Shown one piece after another: positions 17,305-26,355 of a DNA stretch of 59,385 nucleotides. Origin of the DNA: Amycolatopsis thermalba (lineage in GTDB: Bacteria; Actinomycetota; Actinomycetes; Mycobacteriales; Pseudonocardiaceae); assembly GCF_003385215.1 (NCBI RefSeq), contig NZ_PQHW01000036.1:1-59385 (forward strand), written 5' to 3'. How positions within the stretch are numbered: position 1 is the first letter of the stretch; each line of letters begins with the position of its first letter. The notes under the pieces are model-generated. The model had not been told where the DNA came from. It saw nothing but the letters and a program-made list of their open reading frames with translations, and did not search any database. A program made the position numbers and the translations under genes.

Positions 17305-18124
17305 GCCTCCACGCCGCGGCGACCGCGACGGCGTCCAGCGACGAACCCACGTTGTGCACCCGCACGCCCCACGCCCCCTTGACCGCGGCGATCGCGGACA
17401 CCGCCGCCGTCGCGTCCTCCCGGCCGTCCGGCGGGCGCGGCGAGCCGTCGGCGTCCGCCAGCAGGCTGCCCAGGAACCGCTTGCGCGAAGCCCCGACCAG
17501 CACCGGGAACCCCATGTCGAGGAACGCTTCGAGCCCGTTCAGCAGCGCCCAGTCGTGCTCGGCGCGCTTCGCGAACCCCAGGCCCGGGTCGATGACGATC
17601 TTCTCCGGCGCGACGCCGGCGGCCAGCGCCGCGTCGATCCGCCCCCGCAGCTCGCGCTGAACGTCCGCGACCACGTCGTCGTACTTCGCGAGCGCGTTCA
17701 TGTCCTTGCTGTGCCCGCGCCAGTGCATCAGCACCCACGGCGCCTGGCTGGTCGCGGCCACTTTCGCCATGTCCGGATCGGCCAGGCCACCGGACACGTC
17801 GTTGATGATCTCCGCCCCCGCGTCGAGCGCCGCTTCGGCGACCGCCGCACGCGTGGTGTCCACCGAGAGCCGCAGGCCGTCGGCCGCCAGCGTGCGCACG
17901 ACGGGCAGCACGCGGGCGATCTCGGTCTCCGCGTCCACTCGCGACGAGCCGGGACGCGTGGACTCGCCGCCGACGTCGATGATGTCCGCGCCGCGCTTCC
18001 ACATCTCGTGCGCGTGGGCCAGCGCCGCGTCCAGGTCGAGGTACCGGCCGCCGTCGGAGAACGAGTCCGGCGTGACGTTCAGGACGCCCATCACCAGACA
18101 GCGGTCCGGCACCCCGGTGGTCAT
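17291..18124 (-). CDS. folP: dihydropteroate synthase
   Basis: A 277-residue TIM-barrel enzyme joining pABA to the pterin pyrophosphate; the target of sulfonamides. Motifs: [16 protein letters not shown] (loop 1), [15 protein letters not shown] (loop 2), [33 protein letters not shown] (pterin site) and [10 protein letters not shown] (catalytic Lys). This pattern matches the functional FolP1 type rather than the degenerate FolP2. The start is the ATG at 18124, which overlaps the folE stop (ATGA). Confidence 0.96.
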   Translation of the reverse strand: MTTGVPDRCLVMGVLNVTPDSFSDGGRYLDLDAALAHAHEMWKRGADIIDVGGESTRPGSSRVDAETEIARVLPVVRTLAADGLRLSVDTTRAAVAEAALDAGAEIINDVSGGLADPDMAKVAATSQAPWVLMHWRGHSKDMNALAKYDDVVADVQRELRGRIDAALAAGVAPEKIVIDPGLGFAKRAEHDWALLNGLEAFLDMGFPVLVGASRKRFLGSLLADADGSPRPPDGREDATAAVSAIAAVKGAWGVRVHNVGSSLDAVAVAAAWRRGRA

Positions 18125-18783
18125 CGACGGCCCTTGATCAGTTCCAGTGCCTCCGCCCGGGAGGTCGCCGACGTCTGCAGCATGCCGCGCACCGCCGACG
18201 TGGTGGTGCGCGCGCCCGGCTTGCGGATGCCGCGCATCGACATGCACAGGTGCTCGGCTTCGACCACGACGATCACGCCGCGCGGCTCCAGCTTGCGCAC
18301 CAGCGCGTCGGCGATCTGCGAGGTCAGCCGCTCCTGCACCTGCGGGCGCTTGGCGTAGAGGTCGACCAGCCGGGCCAGCTTCGACAGGCCGGTGACCTTG
18401 CCGTGGCTGTTCGGGATGTAGCCGACGTGGGCGACGCCGTGGAAGGGCACCAGGTGGTGCTCGCACGTGCTGTACATCGGGATGTCGGTGACCAGCACCA
18501 TCTCTTCGTGCGACTCGTCGAAGGTGCGCGAAAGCACCTCCGCCGGGTCCGTGTACAGCCCGGCGAACATCTCCCGGTAGGCACGGGCCACCCGGGCCGG
18601 GGTGTCCCGAAGGCCCTCCCGGTCCGGGTTCTCGCCCACGGCTTCCAGCAGTTCACGCACCGCTTTCTCGGCGCGCGCCTGATCGAAGACCGGTCCTTCC
18701 TCGGGCGTCAGCTCACTGTCGATCTTGACCGTCCTGCTCGTCGGAATTCCGCCGGTGCTGGCCCTGGCCCTCCTCGGAGCCAC
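18121..18783 (-). CDS. folE: GTP cyclohydrolase I
   Basis: Converts GTP to dihydroneopterin triphosphate, the entry step of folate synthesis. Signatures are [37 protein letters not shown] (zinc Cys and catalytic His), [17 protein letters not shown] and [16 protein letters not shown] (second zinc Cys). The 5' end overlaps ftsH. The only nearby conventional start is the GTG at 18783 (220 residues), which lies well inside ftsH. The usual length (about 200) would be given by an in-frame ATC at 18723, preceded at 8 bases by AGGA. The true start is therefore unsettled. Confidence 0.93.
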   Translation of the reverse strand: MAPRRARASTGGIPTSRTVKIDSELTPEEGPVFDQARAEKAVRELLEAVGENPDREGLRDTPARVARAYREMFAGLYTDPAEVLSRTFDESHEEMVLVTDIPMYSTCEHHLVPFHGVAHVGYIPNSHGKVTGLSKLARLVDLYAKRPQVQERLTSQIADALVRKLEPRGVIVVVEAEHLCMSMRGIRKPGARTTTSAVRGMLQTSATSRAEALELIKGRR

Positions 18784-21067
18784 CGAACCAGTCACCCTGC
18801 CGCGGCTGCTCGCTCTGGTTCGGGCGCCACGGCGTCTGGCCACCCGGCTGGGTCGCCGGGGTCCAGCCCGGAGGCGCACCGTAGTTCGGCGGGCCGGACT
18901 GGTTGCCCCCGTTGTAGGGCTGCGGCCACTGGCCGGTGCCGTTCGGCCCGTACGGGCGGCCGCCACCGTTGGGCGGCGGCGGGTAGTTCCCGCCCGAGGG
19001 GGGCGCGTACGGGTTCGACGGCGGTTCCGGCTGGCTGTACGGCGGGCCACCGGGCAGGTCGCTGCCGCCCGGCGCGGTGCCGACCGGGGTCGGCACCTGG
19101 CGCGGCGCCGGCTTCTTCTCCGGCGGAGGCCACGGCTCGCCGCGTTCCATCGCCAGCTCACCCGGGGTCTTGACCGGCGGCTTGTCCGACGGGGTGCGCT
19201 CACCGAATTCGTTGAACACGGTGATGTGCGGCCGCTTCTCGACGGTGGCGAAGATCCGCTCGAGGTCCTTGCGGGTCAGCGTCTCCTTCTCCAGGAGCTC
19301 CACCACGAGTTCGTCGAGCACGTCGCGGTAGGTGTTGAGCACCTCCCACGCCTCGGTGTGCGCGGTCTCGATGAGCTTGCGGACCTCTTCGTCGATCTCG
19401 TGCGCGACCTCGAGCGAGTAGTCCGCCTGGCGCCCGGCGGAGCGGCCCAGGAACGGGTCGCCCTGGTCCTGGCCGTACTTCACGGCACCCAGGCGGGCGC
19501 TCATGCCGTACTCCATGACCATCGCCTTGGCGATCTTGGTCGCCTGCTCGATGTCGGAGGACGCACCGGTGGTCGGCTCGTGGAACACCAGCTCCTCGGC
19601 CGTGCGGCCACCCATCGCGAACACCAGCCGGGCGATCATCTCGGAGCGGGTCATCAGCTGCTTGTCGTCCTCGGGGACGACCAGCGCGTGCCCACCGGTC
19701 CGGCCGCGCGGCAGGATGGTCAGCTTGTAGACCGGCTCCAGGTCCGGCATCGCCCACGCGGCCAGCGCGTGCCCGCCCTCGTGGTAGGCGGTGATCTTCT
19801 TCTCCTGCTCGGAGATGATCCGGCTCTTGCGGGCCGGGCCGCCGATGACCCGGTCGACCGACTCCTCCAGCGCGGCGTCGGTGATCACGTGCCCGTTCTG
19901 GCGGGCGGTGAGCAGCGCGGCCTCGTTGATGACGTTGGCCAGGTCGGCACCGGACATGCCCACGGTGCGCTTGGCCAGCGCGTTCAGGTCGACGCCCTGG
20001 GCCAGCGGCTTGCCCTTCGAGTGCACCTCGAGGATGGCGCGGCGGCCGGCCAGGTCCGGCGCGGACACCGGGATCTGCCGGTCGAAGCGGCCCGGGCGCA
20101 GCAGCGCGGGGTCCAGGATGTCCGGGCGGTTGGTGGCGGCGATCAGGATGATGCCGCCGCGCGAGTCGAAGCCGTCCATCTCGACGAGCAGCTGGTTCAG
20201 CGTCTGCTCGCGCTCGTCGTGACCGCCGCCGAGGCCGGCCGCCCGCTGGCGGCCGACCGCGTCGATCTCGTCGACGAAGATGATGCACGGGGCGTTCTGC
20301 TTGGCCTGCTCGAACAGGTCGCGGACCCGGGAGGCGCCGACACCGACGAACATCTCGACGAAGTCCGAACCGGAGATCGTGTAGAACGGCACGCCGGCCT
20401 CACCGGCGACGGCTCGCGCGAGCAGCGTCTTACCGGTGCCGGGCGGGCCGTAGAGCAGCACGCCCTTCGGGATCTTCGCGCCCAGCGCCTGGTAGCGGGC
20501 CGGGTTCTGCAGGAAGTCCTTGATCTCGTAGAGCTCTTCGACCGCCTCGTCGGCACCTGCCACGTCGGCGAACGTCGTCTTCGGCATGTCCTTGTTCAGC
20601 TGCTTGGCCTTGGACTTGCCGAAGTTGAGGACGCGGTTGCCGCCGCCCTGGGCGTTGTTCATCATCCACATCAGCAGCAGGAGCAGCAGGCCGAGCGGGA
20701 TGATGTAGTACAGGATCTGCGTGAAGAAGCCCTGTTGCGTGACCGTGGTGTTGAACTTGACGTTCTGCTTGTCGATCAACAGGTCGTAGATCGGTCGCGC
20801 CCCTTGGGACGGGAACGAGGTGATGATCTGGTCGACCTGCTGGCCGTCGACGTCGATCTTGTTCGTGAGCGACAGCTTGAGCTGCTGCTCCTTGTCCTCC
20901 AGGTTGGCTTCCTTCACGTTGTTGCCGTTGATCTGGGCAATCGCCTGTGAAGTGGGGACCTGGGTATAACCACGGTCGCTGTCGAAAAGGGTGTTGACCG
21001 CGAGGAAGATCAACACAACCGCGACGATCCACAGCAGCGGGTTCCTGAGCAGGCGCTTCCGGTCCAT
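18713..21067 (-). CDS. ftsH: ATP-dependent zinc metalloprotease FtsH
   Basis: A 784-residue membrane AAA+ protease. Transmembrane helix 1 covers residues 11-25 and helix 2 residues 117-135, with the periplasmic domain between them. The AAA domain has Walker A GPPGTGKT (207-214), Walker [10 protein letters not shown] and a second region of homology [20 protein letters not shown]. The zinc site is HEGGH (429-433). After the protease domain (ends near residue 620) comes an unusually long disordered tail rich in Pro/Gly/Asn/Gln ([18 protein letters not shown]), typical of actinobacterial FtsH. Its stop lies inside folE, so translation of the folate genes may follow FtsH synthesis. Confidence 0.97.
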   Translation of the reverse strand: MDRKRLLRNPLLWIVAVVLIFLAVNTLFDSDRGYTQVPTSQAIAQINGNNVKEANLEDKEQQLKLSLTNKIDVDGQQVDQIITSFPSQGARPIYDLLIDKQNVKFNTTVTQQGFFTQILYYIIPLGLLLLLLMWMMNNAQGGGNRVLNFGKSKAKQLNKDMPKTTFADVAGADEAVEELYEIKDFLQNPARYQALGAKIPKGVLLYGPPGTGKTLLARAVAGEAGVPFYTISGSDFVEMFVGVGASRVRDLFEQAKQNAPCIIFVDEIDAVGRQRAAGLGGGHDEREQTLNQLLVEMDGFDSRGGIILIAATNRPDILDPALLRPGRFDRQIPVSAPDLAGRRAILEVHSKGKPLAQGVDLNALAKRTVGMSGADLANVINEAALLTARQNGHVITDAALEESVDRVIGGPARKSRIISEQEKKITAYHEGGHALAAWAMPDLEPVYKLTILPRGRTGGHALVVPEDDKQLMTRSEMIARLVFAMGGRTAEELVFHEPTTGASSDIEQATKIAKAMVMEYGMSARLGAVKYGQDQGDPFLGRSAGRQADYSLEVAHEIDEEVRKLIETAHTEAWEVLNTYRDVLDELVVELLEKETLTRKDLERIFATVEKRPHITVFNEFGERTPSDKPPVKTPGELAMERGEPWPPPEKKPAPRQVPTPVGTAPGGSDLPGGPPYSQPEPPSNPYAPPSGGNYPPPPNGGGRPYGPNGTGQWPQPYNGGNQSGPPNYGAPPGWTPATQPGGQTPWRPNQSEQPRQGDWFGGSEEGQGQHRRNSDEQDGQDRQ

Positions 21068-21266
21068 ATGCCTCGGCCGTTCGGCCTCGACCCTCCCTGG
21101 CTAGGCGGTAGATGTCACATCCGCCGTCACGGTGTAGACAACAACTTGCGGTGTGCGAGGAACACCCCGTCCATCCAGGGTACAGTCCGGCCGACATGGG
21201 CACCTGCACGAGTCTCAAGCAGGTCAACGGCCGGTGTCGCGTTCGGGTTCCCCGGGGCGGTCCGGG

Positions 21267-22070
21267 TCAGTAGCCCGGGTCGGATGTGACGCTCGCCACC
21301 ATCTCGCCGAGCCTGGTCCGCAGCGTTTTCGCGTCCGCCGAGGACACCGTCACCCACTCGCGCCCGTCGGCGCCCGGCCGGGACAGGCTCAGGTACCGGC
21401 CGGTGGCCGTGTCGAACCAGCCCAGCACCGGTGACCTGCGACGACCGCTCACCTCGGAGCGGCTGTTCGCGGCGAGCTGACCGCCGCGCAGCCGGGGCTG
21501 GCCGGCGAGCCGGGCGTAGGCCTCGCGCGGGTCCGACGAGCCCTCGGACAGCGACCGGCGCCGTGGTTTCGCGTCGCCGCCGACCGGGACCGCCGCCCGG
21601 GCCGGCTGGATCCGCAGTGCCTCGTCGACCGGAAGTGTGATGGAAGCCTCGGTGCCGCGCGTGCCCGGTGGCAGCAGGTCGACGACCGTCGAGGCCAGCC
21701 CCTCGGGGAAGGCGGGCCGGATCCAGATGCCGTCGGCGTCCTGGATCGCCACCACGCCCAGCGTGCCGTCGGTGGCCGCGAGGATCGAAACGGGCGGCAC
21801 CTGGAAGTCCGGGATGTGCACGGCGTCGATGCTGGTGGTCGGCTGCGAGAGCACCCGGAACCAGTCCTCGACCCGCGGTTCCAGGCGGCCGTAGTGGTCG
21901 CGCAGGCCGCGGGCCTTCAACTCCTCGTGGGCCTGCTGGCGGAGCTTCGCGCGCTCGTCCATGGTCGCGCCGTGCGAGCGGACCTGCAGCGGGTAGGGCA
22001 GCTCGCCGATGCCGACCGCCTCCCAGAGGAAGTCGAAGGTCATCGGGGTGAAGAACTCGGGGCGGTTCAC
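21267..22070 (-). CDS. EspG-family type VII secretion chaperone (copy 1)
   Basis: A 267-residue protein with the EspG fold signature. The N-terminus reads FTPMTFDFLWEAVGIGELPY, followed by the family-specific VRSHGATMDERAKL, a central region and the C-terminal strand pair VLGWFDTATGRYLSLSRPG. EspG proteins bind the tip of PPE proteins in the cytosol and keep PE-PPE pairs soluble for ESX export. The GTG start at 22070 has GGAG about 8 bases upstream. It is the last gene of the PE-like/PPE/EspG/EspG module and resembles the neighbouring copy closely in its first 40 residues. It differs most in the basic loop (SGRRRSP), perhaps reflecting partner specificity. Confidence 0.88.
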   Translation of the reverse strand: MNRPEFFTPMTFDFLWEAVGIGELPYPLQVRSHGATMDERAKLRQQAHEELKARGLRDHYGRLEPRVEDWFRVLSQPTTSIDAVHIPDFQVPPVSILAATDGTLGVVAIQDADGIWIRPAFPEGLASTVVDLLPPGTRGTEASITLPVDEALRIQPARAAVPVGGDAKPRRRSLSEGSSDPREAYARLAGQPRLRGGQLAANSRSEVSGRRRSPVLGWFDTATGRYLSLSRPGADGREWVTVSSADAKTLRTRLGEMVASVTSDPGY

Positions 22071-22149
22071 CAGGCGCTCTCCAGGGTCGAGATCTCACCG
22101 GACGCGACGGCCAGCCACCCACGCCCGAACCCAGCCAGCGCGAAGCGGT

Positions 22150-22950
22150 TCACCACGCACCTCCCGGCGTCAGGGTCTCACCGGCAGCACGGGCCAGCAT
22201 CTCGCCGAGGCGGTGCCTCAGGGTCGGTGCGTCGGCGGGGGCGATGGTGATCCAGTCGCGTCCGTCGTGGCCTCGGCTGGCCTGCGTGAAGTAGCGGCCG
22301 CTGTCGGTGTCGAACCAGCTCAGCACCGGTGGCCTGGTCTTCGCGCCGCTGCGGCTGCGGGCGTTGGCGCCGATCTGCCCGCCACGCAGGCGCGGCTGGG
22401 CCTGCAGCCGGGCCAGCGCCTTGCGATCGTCGTCGGCGCCGGTGCGGTCGCCGCCCGCGGTGCGGCGCTGCAGGAAGTCGGCCCCGGTGGCCGTCATCAG
22501 CTGCTCGAGCGGCACGGTGATCGACTTCTCGGTGCCCCGCGGCGCGGCGGGCAGCAGCGACACGATGGCGCTCGCGAGACCGTCCGCAGGCATCGGCTGG
22601 AAGTGGAAGCCCCGGTCGTCGTGCACCGCGAGCACACCGCGCCCGGCGAGCGCCGCCGCCACTGCGAGCAGCGGACGCGCGTCGGGCGCGGTGATGTGCA
22701 CGCTGTCCAGGCTGGTCTCCGACCCCGACAGCACCTCGAAGAACTCCTCGACGTGCGGCGCGGGCCGGCCCCGGCCGTCGGCCGCGCCGAGCACGGCCAG
22801 CCGGTCCAGGGTCTGCCGCCGCAGCTGGGCGCGCTCGTCCATCGTCGCGCCGTGCGAGCGCACCTCCAGCGGGTACGGCAGTTCACCTGCTCCGAAAGAC
22901 TCCCACAGGAAGTCCAGTTCCAGCGGAGTGAGCAGCTCCGCTCGCACCAT
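22150..22950 (-). CDS. EspG-family type VII secretion chaperone (copy 2)
   Basis: A 266-residue paralogue of the next gene. The N-terminus LLTPLELDFLWESFGAGELPY and VRSHGATMDERAQLRR are nearly the same as in copy 1; the C-terminus has VLSWFDTDSGRYFTQASRG and a helix LRHRLGEML. The start is the ATG at 22950 with GAGGGA 6 bases upstream (the frame is open further, but without a better start). It lies 37 bases after the PPE gene stop, so it probably serves as that PPE protein's dedicated chaperone. Why two EspG genes follow one PPE gene is not explained by the sequence. Confidence 0.88.
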   Translation of the reverse strand: MVRAELLTPLELDFLWESFGAGELPYPLEVRSHGATMDERAQLRRQTLDRLAVLGAADGRGRPAPHVEEFFEVLSGSETSLDSVHITAPDARPLLAVAAALAGRGVLAVHDDRGFHFQPMPADGLASAIVSLLPAAPRGTEKSITVPLEQLMTATGADFLQRRTAGGDRTGADDDRKALARLQAQPRLRGGQIGANARSRSGAKTRPPVLSWFDTDSGRYFTQASRGHDGRDWITIAPADAPTLRHRLGEMLARAAGETLTPGGAW

Positions 22951-22987
22951 CAAGTCCCTCTTTCCGGGTTCGCGCGGTTGCGCCGGA

Positions 22988-24319
22988 TCAGCGGTCGTCC
23001 TCGTCGTTCCAGGCCCCGATGACCGGCGGCGCGGTCGCCACGTTGGCGCCGAACGCCTCGTCCGGGTCGGCCTCGACGAGGAAGGAAGCCCTGGTGTGCT
23101 CCTCGTCCTCCGCACCCTGCGCGCCGCCGGCCCCCATGCCGCCGCCCATGCCCGAGGCGGGCGGCGGGGTGCCCGCCCCGCCGATGGTGCCACTGGTGCT
23201 CATCAGGCTCTGCTGGGCCTGCTGCTGCGCGGCGCCGTGGGCCTGCTGCGACTGGTCGGAACTGGCCGCCGTCTCGTCGCCGGCCGGGCGCTCCTTGGCG
23301 CCGGACTTGCTGCCCCGGCCGAGCGCGGCCTTGCCGCCCACCGCGGCCAGACCCGCGGCGCCCAGGCCGACCGCCGCGCCCAGCGCCGCCGAACCGCCGC
23401 CGCCGGACGAGGTCGGCGCCGCGGCCTGACCGGCACCGGAGACCGCGCCGGGCGCCTGCGCCGGAGGCGCGGGGACACCGTGCGGCCCCGGGGCGCCACC
23501 GGGCTGCCCACCGGCGGCGAAGGCACCCGTGCCGCCGCCCGGGAGCCCGGCGGTGACACCGCCGACCGGGCCGATCCCGACCGAACCGAGACCGCCCGGC
23601 ACCGCGCCGGAACCGGCGCCGACGGACTGCGCCGAGGTGCTGCCGAAGCGGCCGTCCGCGGGCAGCCCGAGCGACTCCGGGCCGAAGCTCGGGGTCGCGC
23701 TGTCGACCTCGGACATCGCCTGGGTGTAGGCGTTGAAGTACTGGACCTGCTGCGCGTGCACGGCGCGGGCCTCGTCGGCCTGCACCTTCATGTCGGCGAC
23801 CATCGCGGCCGGGCCGCCGGCGAGCATCGCCGCCGTCTGCTTGGCCGGGTCGAACTCCTTCGGCGCCGGCATCTTCTTGACCTCGGCGGCCGCGGCGGCC
23901 TGCTGCGCCATGCGGTGGGACATGGTGTGCGCCGCGTCGCCGGCCTGCTTGCTGGAGTTCGCGATGCCGACCAGCGCGCCCTGCGCGGAGCCGGCGCCCT
24001 GGCCGATCCACGCGTTGCCCAGCTCGGTGATCGCGTTGTACAGGTCGTCGGCCGCCTGGTGCAGGCTCTCGCCGTGCGACTGCCACTGCCGCCCGGTGGC
24101 CTCGGCCGTGGCCGGGTCGTTGTTCTGGGTGGCGCCGAGGTAGAGCTGGTTGCTCTCCTGCGAGGCCCAGTTCGGCGGGCTGCCGATGGCGCGGTCGCCG
24201 CCGTAGGTGAACCCGCCCGCGCTGTTGCGCGCCTGCTGCACCAGCGCGGCGGACTCGCCGTTGTCGCCCAGCTGGACGGCCTCGCCTCTGGGCTCGCTGC
24301 TCGGAGAAGTCATCGTCAT
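22988..24319 (-). CDS. PPE-domain protein, type VII secretion substrate
   Basis: A 443-residue protein. Residues about 50-210 form the helical PPE-like domain, with the W-x-G turn (GNAWIGQGAG, Trp104) that forms part of the bipartite ESX signal with a PE partner. The C-terminal half is low complexity, rich in Gly/Ala/Pro (GGAGTPPPASGMGGGMGAGG), and ends with an acidic stretch around EEHTRASFLVEADPDEAF. It lacks the literal Pro-Pro-Glu near the start, as usual outside mycobacteria. The start ATG at 24319 is preceded by GGGGGG. The small PE-like gene sits immediately upstream and two EspG genes downstream: the order substrate pair, then chaperones. Confidence 0.85.
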   Translation of the reverse strand: MTMTSPSSEPRGEAVQLGDNGESAALVQQARNSAGGFTYGGDRAIGSPPNWASQESNQLYLGATQNNDPATAEATGRQWQSHGESLHQAADDLYNAITELGNAWIGQGAGSAQGALVGIANSSKQAGDAAHTMSHRMAQQAAAAAEVKKMPAPKEFDPAKQTAAMLAGGPAAMVADMKVQADEARAVHAQQVQYFNAYTQAMSEVDSATPSFGPESLGLPADGRFGSTSAQSVGAGSGAVPGGLGSVGIGPVGGVTAGLPGGGTGAFAAGGQPGGAPGPHGVPAPPAQAPGAVSGAGQAAAPTSSGGGGSAALGAAVGLGAAGLAAVGGKAALGRGSKSGAKERPAGDETAASSDQSQQAHGAAQQQAQQSLMSTSGTIGGAGTPPPASGMGGGMGAGGAQGAEDEEHTRASFLVEADPDEAFGANVATAPPVIGAWNDEDDR

Positions 24320-24332
24320 CGTCCCCCCGGAT

Positions 24333-24701
24333 TCAGACCTGACGCCCGGACGCCAGCGCGTCCTCGGCGGCCTGCTCGATCTTGTCGTAGTGGCTCATCG
24401 CCGCGACGATGGCGTCCTCGGCCTGCTGGTACTGGTTGTAGAGGTTGCGCAGCGCGGTCGCGTACGACTCGCCGCCCCCGTCGGCGCGCTGCACGAACTT
24501 CGCGGCGATGGCGTTGCCCACCGGGTTGTTGCCCAGCTTCGGCGGTTCGGCCAGTGCCCCGGCGTTGCGCAGCAGGTTCTCCACCTGGTCCTTGCCGAGG
24601 CGGATCTTCTTCAGAACCGCCTGCGCGGCATCCGGGTCGACCCCCAGCTGGCCGTTGACAGCGGCGTTCCGGAACGCCGCGGCGTCCGCGTAGCTCCCCA
24701 T
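24333..24701 (-). CDS. small helical PE-like partner of the PPE protein (predicted ESX substrate)
   Basis: A 122-residue protein without a Sec signal, predicted to be mostly helical. Its C-terminal helix carries YDKIE (Tyr105-Glu109), which fits the general type VII secretion motif Y-x3-[DE] found in PE proteins. It lies 13 bases upstream of the PPE gene on the same strand, as PE genes do. In M. tuberculosis the PE32-PPE65-esxW-esxV cluster occupies the equivalent place between hpt and ftsH. I do not recognise a named Pfam family. Ribosome-binding site GGGAG lies 7 bases before the ATG at 24701. Confidence 0.75.
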   Translation of the reverse strand: MGSYADAAAFRNAAVNGQLGVDPDAAQAVLKKIRLGKDQVENLLRNAGALAEPPKLGNNPVGNAIAAKFVQRADGGGESYATALRNLYNQYQQAEDAIVAAMSHYDKIEQAAEDALASGRQV

Positions 24702-24837
24702 CAGTTCTCCCTACCCCACGTCCGTACCGCATTGCGGCGCGTCACCCTCGTTCGCACAGGTTAACGCACCGCACCGACACTTATGACGCGTTCCGGCACG
24801 TTCGGGTTCACGATTTTCCGGTGCTCACGCACCGTGT

Positions 24838-25392
24838 TCAGGCGCCGTACACCTTCGGATCGAGCGTGCCGATGTAGGGCAGGTCGCGGTAGCGCTCCGC
24901 GTAGTCCAGGCCGTAGCCGACGACGAACTCGTTCGGGATGTCGAACCCGACGTAGCGCACCGGCACGTCCACCTTGACCGCCTCCGGCTTGCGCAGCAGC
25001 GTGACGACCTCCAGCGACGCCGGGTTGCGGCTCGCCAGGTTCTTCAGCAGCCAGGACAGGGTCAGTCCGGAGTCGACGATGTCCTCGACGATCAGCACGT
25101 GCCGTCCGGTGATGTCCCGGTCGAGGTCCTTGAGGATCCGCACCACGCCCGAGGACGACGTGGACGAACCGTACGAGGAGACGGCCATGAACTCCAGCTG
25201 CGCCGGCATCGGCAGCGCGCGGGCGAAGTCGGTCATGAACATGACGGCGCCCTTGAGCACGCCCACCAGCAGCAGGTCGCCGGCAGACGTCTCGCGCTCG
25301 TAGTCGGCGGCGATCTGCTTGGCGAGCTCGGTGATCTTGTCGTTGATCTGCTGCTCGGTGATGAGGACGGAGGCGATCTCGCCTTCGTACAC
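24838..25392 (-). CDS. hpt: hypoxanthine phosphoribosyltransferase
   Basis: A 184-residue purine salvage enzyme that uses PRPP to make IMP/GMP. The PRPP-binding motif [16 protein letters not shown] is present, as are the flexible loop around [15 protein letters not shown] and the purine site [25 protein letters not shown]: the start is at 25392, 3 bases from the tilS stop upstream, so the pair tilS-hpt is coupled, as in many bacteria where hpt and tilS act upstream of ftsH. The length is normal. Confidence 0.96.
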   Translation of the reverse strand: MYEGEIASVLITEQQINDKITELAKQIAADYERETSAGDLLLVGVLKGAVMFMTDFARALPMPAQLEFMAVSSYGSSTSSSGVVRILKDLDRDITGRHVLIVEDIVDSGLTLSWLLKNLASRNPASLEVVTLLRKPEAVKVDVPVRYVGFDIPNEFVVGYGLDYAERYRDLPYIGTLDPKVYGA

Positions 25393-25395
25393 GGG

Positions 25396-26355
25396 TCAGT
25401 CCCCTCTTGTTTCCGGTGGATTCATGGCAAGCCTGCCATGCGTCCGGGTCACCACCAAGCCGCCGGGTAGCCAAACGCCGCCCTGACCACGCCAGTCGCC
25501 GACCAGCGCGTCGACGGACCGCAGGTGGGCGTCGGTGAGGCCGCGCGCGCCGTGCGCGACGAGCCAGTTCCGCAGGATCCTCCGCCGGAGGGATGCCGGC
25601 AGCGGCGAAAGGGCCGGGATGTCCGGTTTCCCGTGCCGCGCCAGGAAGTCCGCGGCGAGCGCGTCCAGCGCCTCGGAATCCTCCCTGAGCTGGGCGGCCG
25701 TGCGGGCGAGCGCGGCCGCGACCCCGCCGTGGAGGACGTCTTCCAGCAGTGGCAGCACTTCCGTGCGCAGGCGCACCCGGGTGTAGCGCGGATCGCTGTT
25801 GTGCGGGTCCTCCCACGGGGTCAGGCCGAGCGCGTGGCACGCCTGCCGGGTCGTCGCGCGGGGCACGTCGAGAAGTGGCCTACCCCACGGGAGATCCACA
25901 GCACGCATCCCGGCGATGGACCGCGGACCGGAGCCGCGGGCGAGTCCGAGGAGGACGGTCTCGGCCTGGTCGTCACGCGTGTGCCCGAGGAGGACGATCC
26001 CGCGCTGGTGCTCGCGAAGTGCCGCATACCGGGCGTTCCGGGCCGCCGCCTCGGGTCCGCCGGCACCGGTCACGTCGACGGTCAGGACCTCGGCGGAGTC
26101 CACGCCGAGCTTGCGCGCGACCCCGGCCGCTTCCGCGGCCACGCGTGCCGAGTCCGCCTGCAGCCCGTGGTCCACGACCAGCGCGCGCACCGGCAACCCG
26201 AGCGCTCGCCCGGTGAACACGGCGGCCTCGGTGAGCGCCAGGGAATCGGCCCCGCCGGACAACGCGACGTCGATCGCGGGCACGCCGGGGCACTCGGCCA
26301 GGAGGTTCCGCACCGCGCGGCGCACCGCGGCGACCGCGGGGTGCGGGCCGGTCAC
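25396..26355 (-). CDS. tilS: tRNA(Ile)-lysidine synthetase
   Basis: A 319-residue PP-loop ATPase that converts C34 to lysidine in tRNA-Ile(CAU). The PP-loop is AIDVALSGGADSLAL, and further core motifs are VDHGLQADSARVA, LLGHTRDDQAETVLLGLARG and GMRAVDLPWGRPLLDVPR. The C-terminal part is short, as in actinobacterial TilS, without the second C-terminal domain of E. coli. The start is the GTG at 26355, which overlaps the upstream gene's stop as GTGA, so the longer open frame is not used. Neighbour hpt follows directly. Confidence 0.95.
   Translation of the reverse strand: MTGPHPAVAAVRRAVRNLLAECPGVPAIDVALSGGADSLALTEAAVFTGRALGLPVRALVVDHGLQADSARVAAEAAGVARKLGVDSAEVLTVDVTGAGGPEAAARNARYAALREHQRGIVLLGHTRDDQAETVLLGLARGSGPRSIAGMRAVDLPWGRPLLDVPRATTRQACHALGLTPWEDPHNSDPRYTRVRLRTEVLPLLEDVLHGGVAAALARTAAQLREDSEALDALAADFLARHGKPDIPALSPLPASLRRRILRNWLVAHGARGLTDAHLRSVDALVGDWRGQGGVWLPGGLVVTRTHGRLAMNPPETRGD

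Noticed and set aside
22150..23193. Longer EspG copy 2 starting at 23193
   Set aside because: The extra N-terminus is Arg/Pro-rich shadow of the PPE gene, and the ATG at 22950 has a good ribosome-binding site and family N-terminus.
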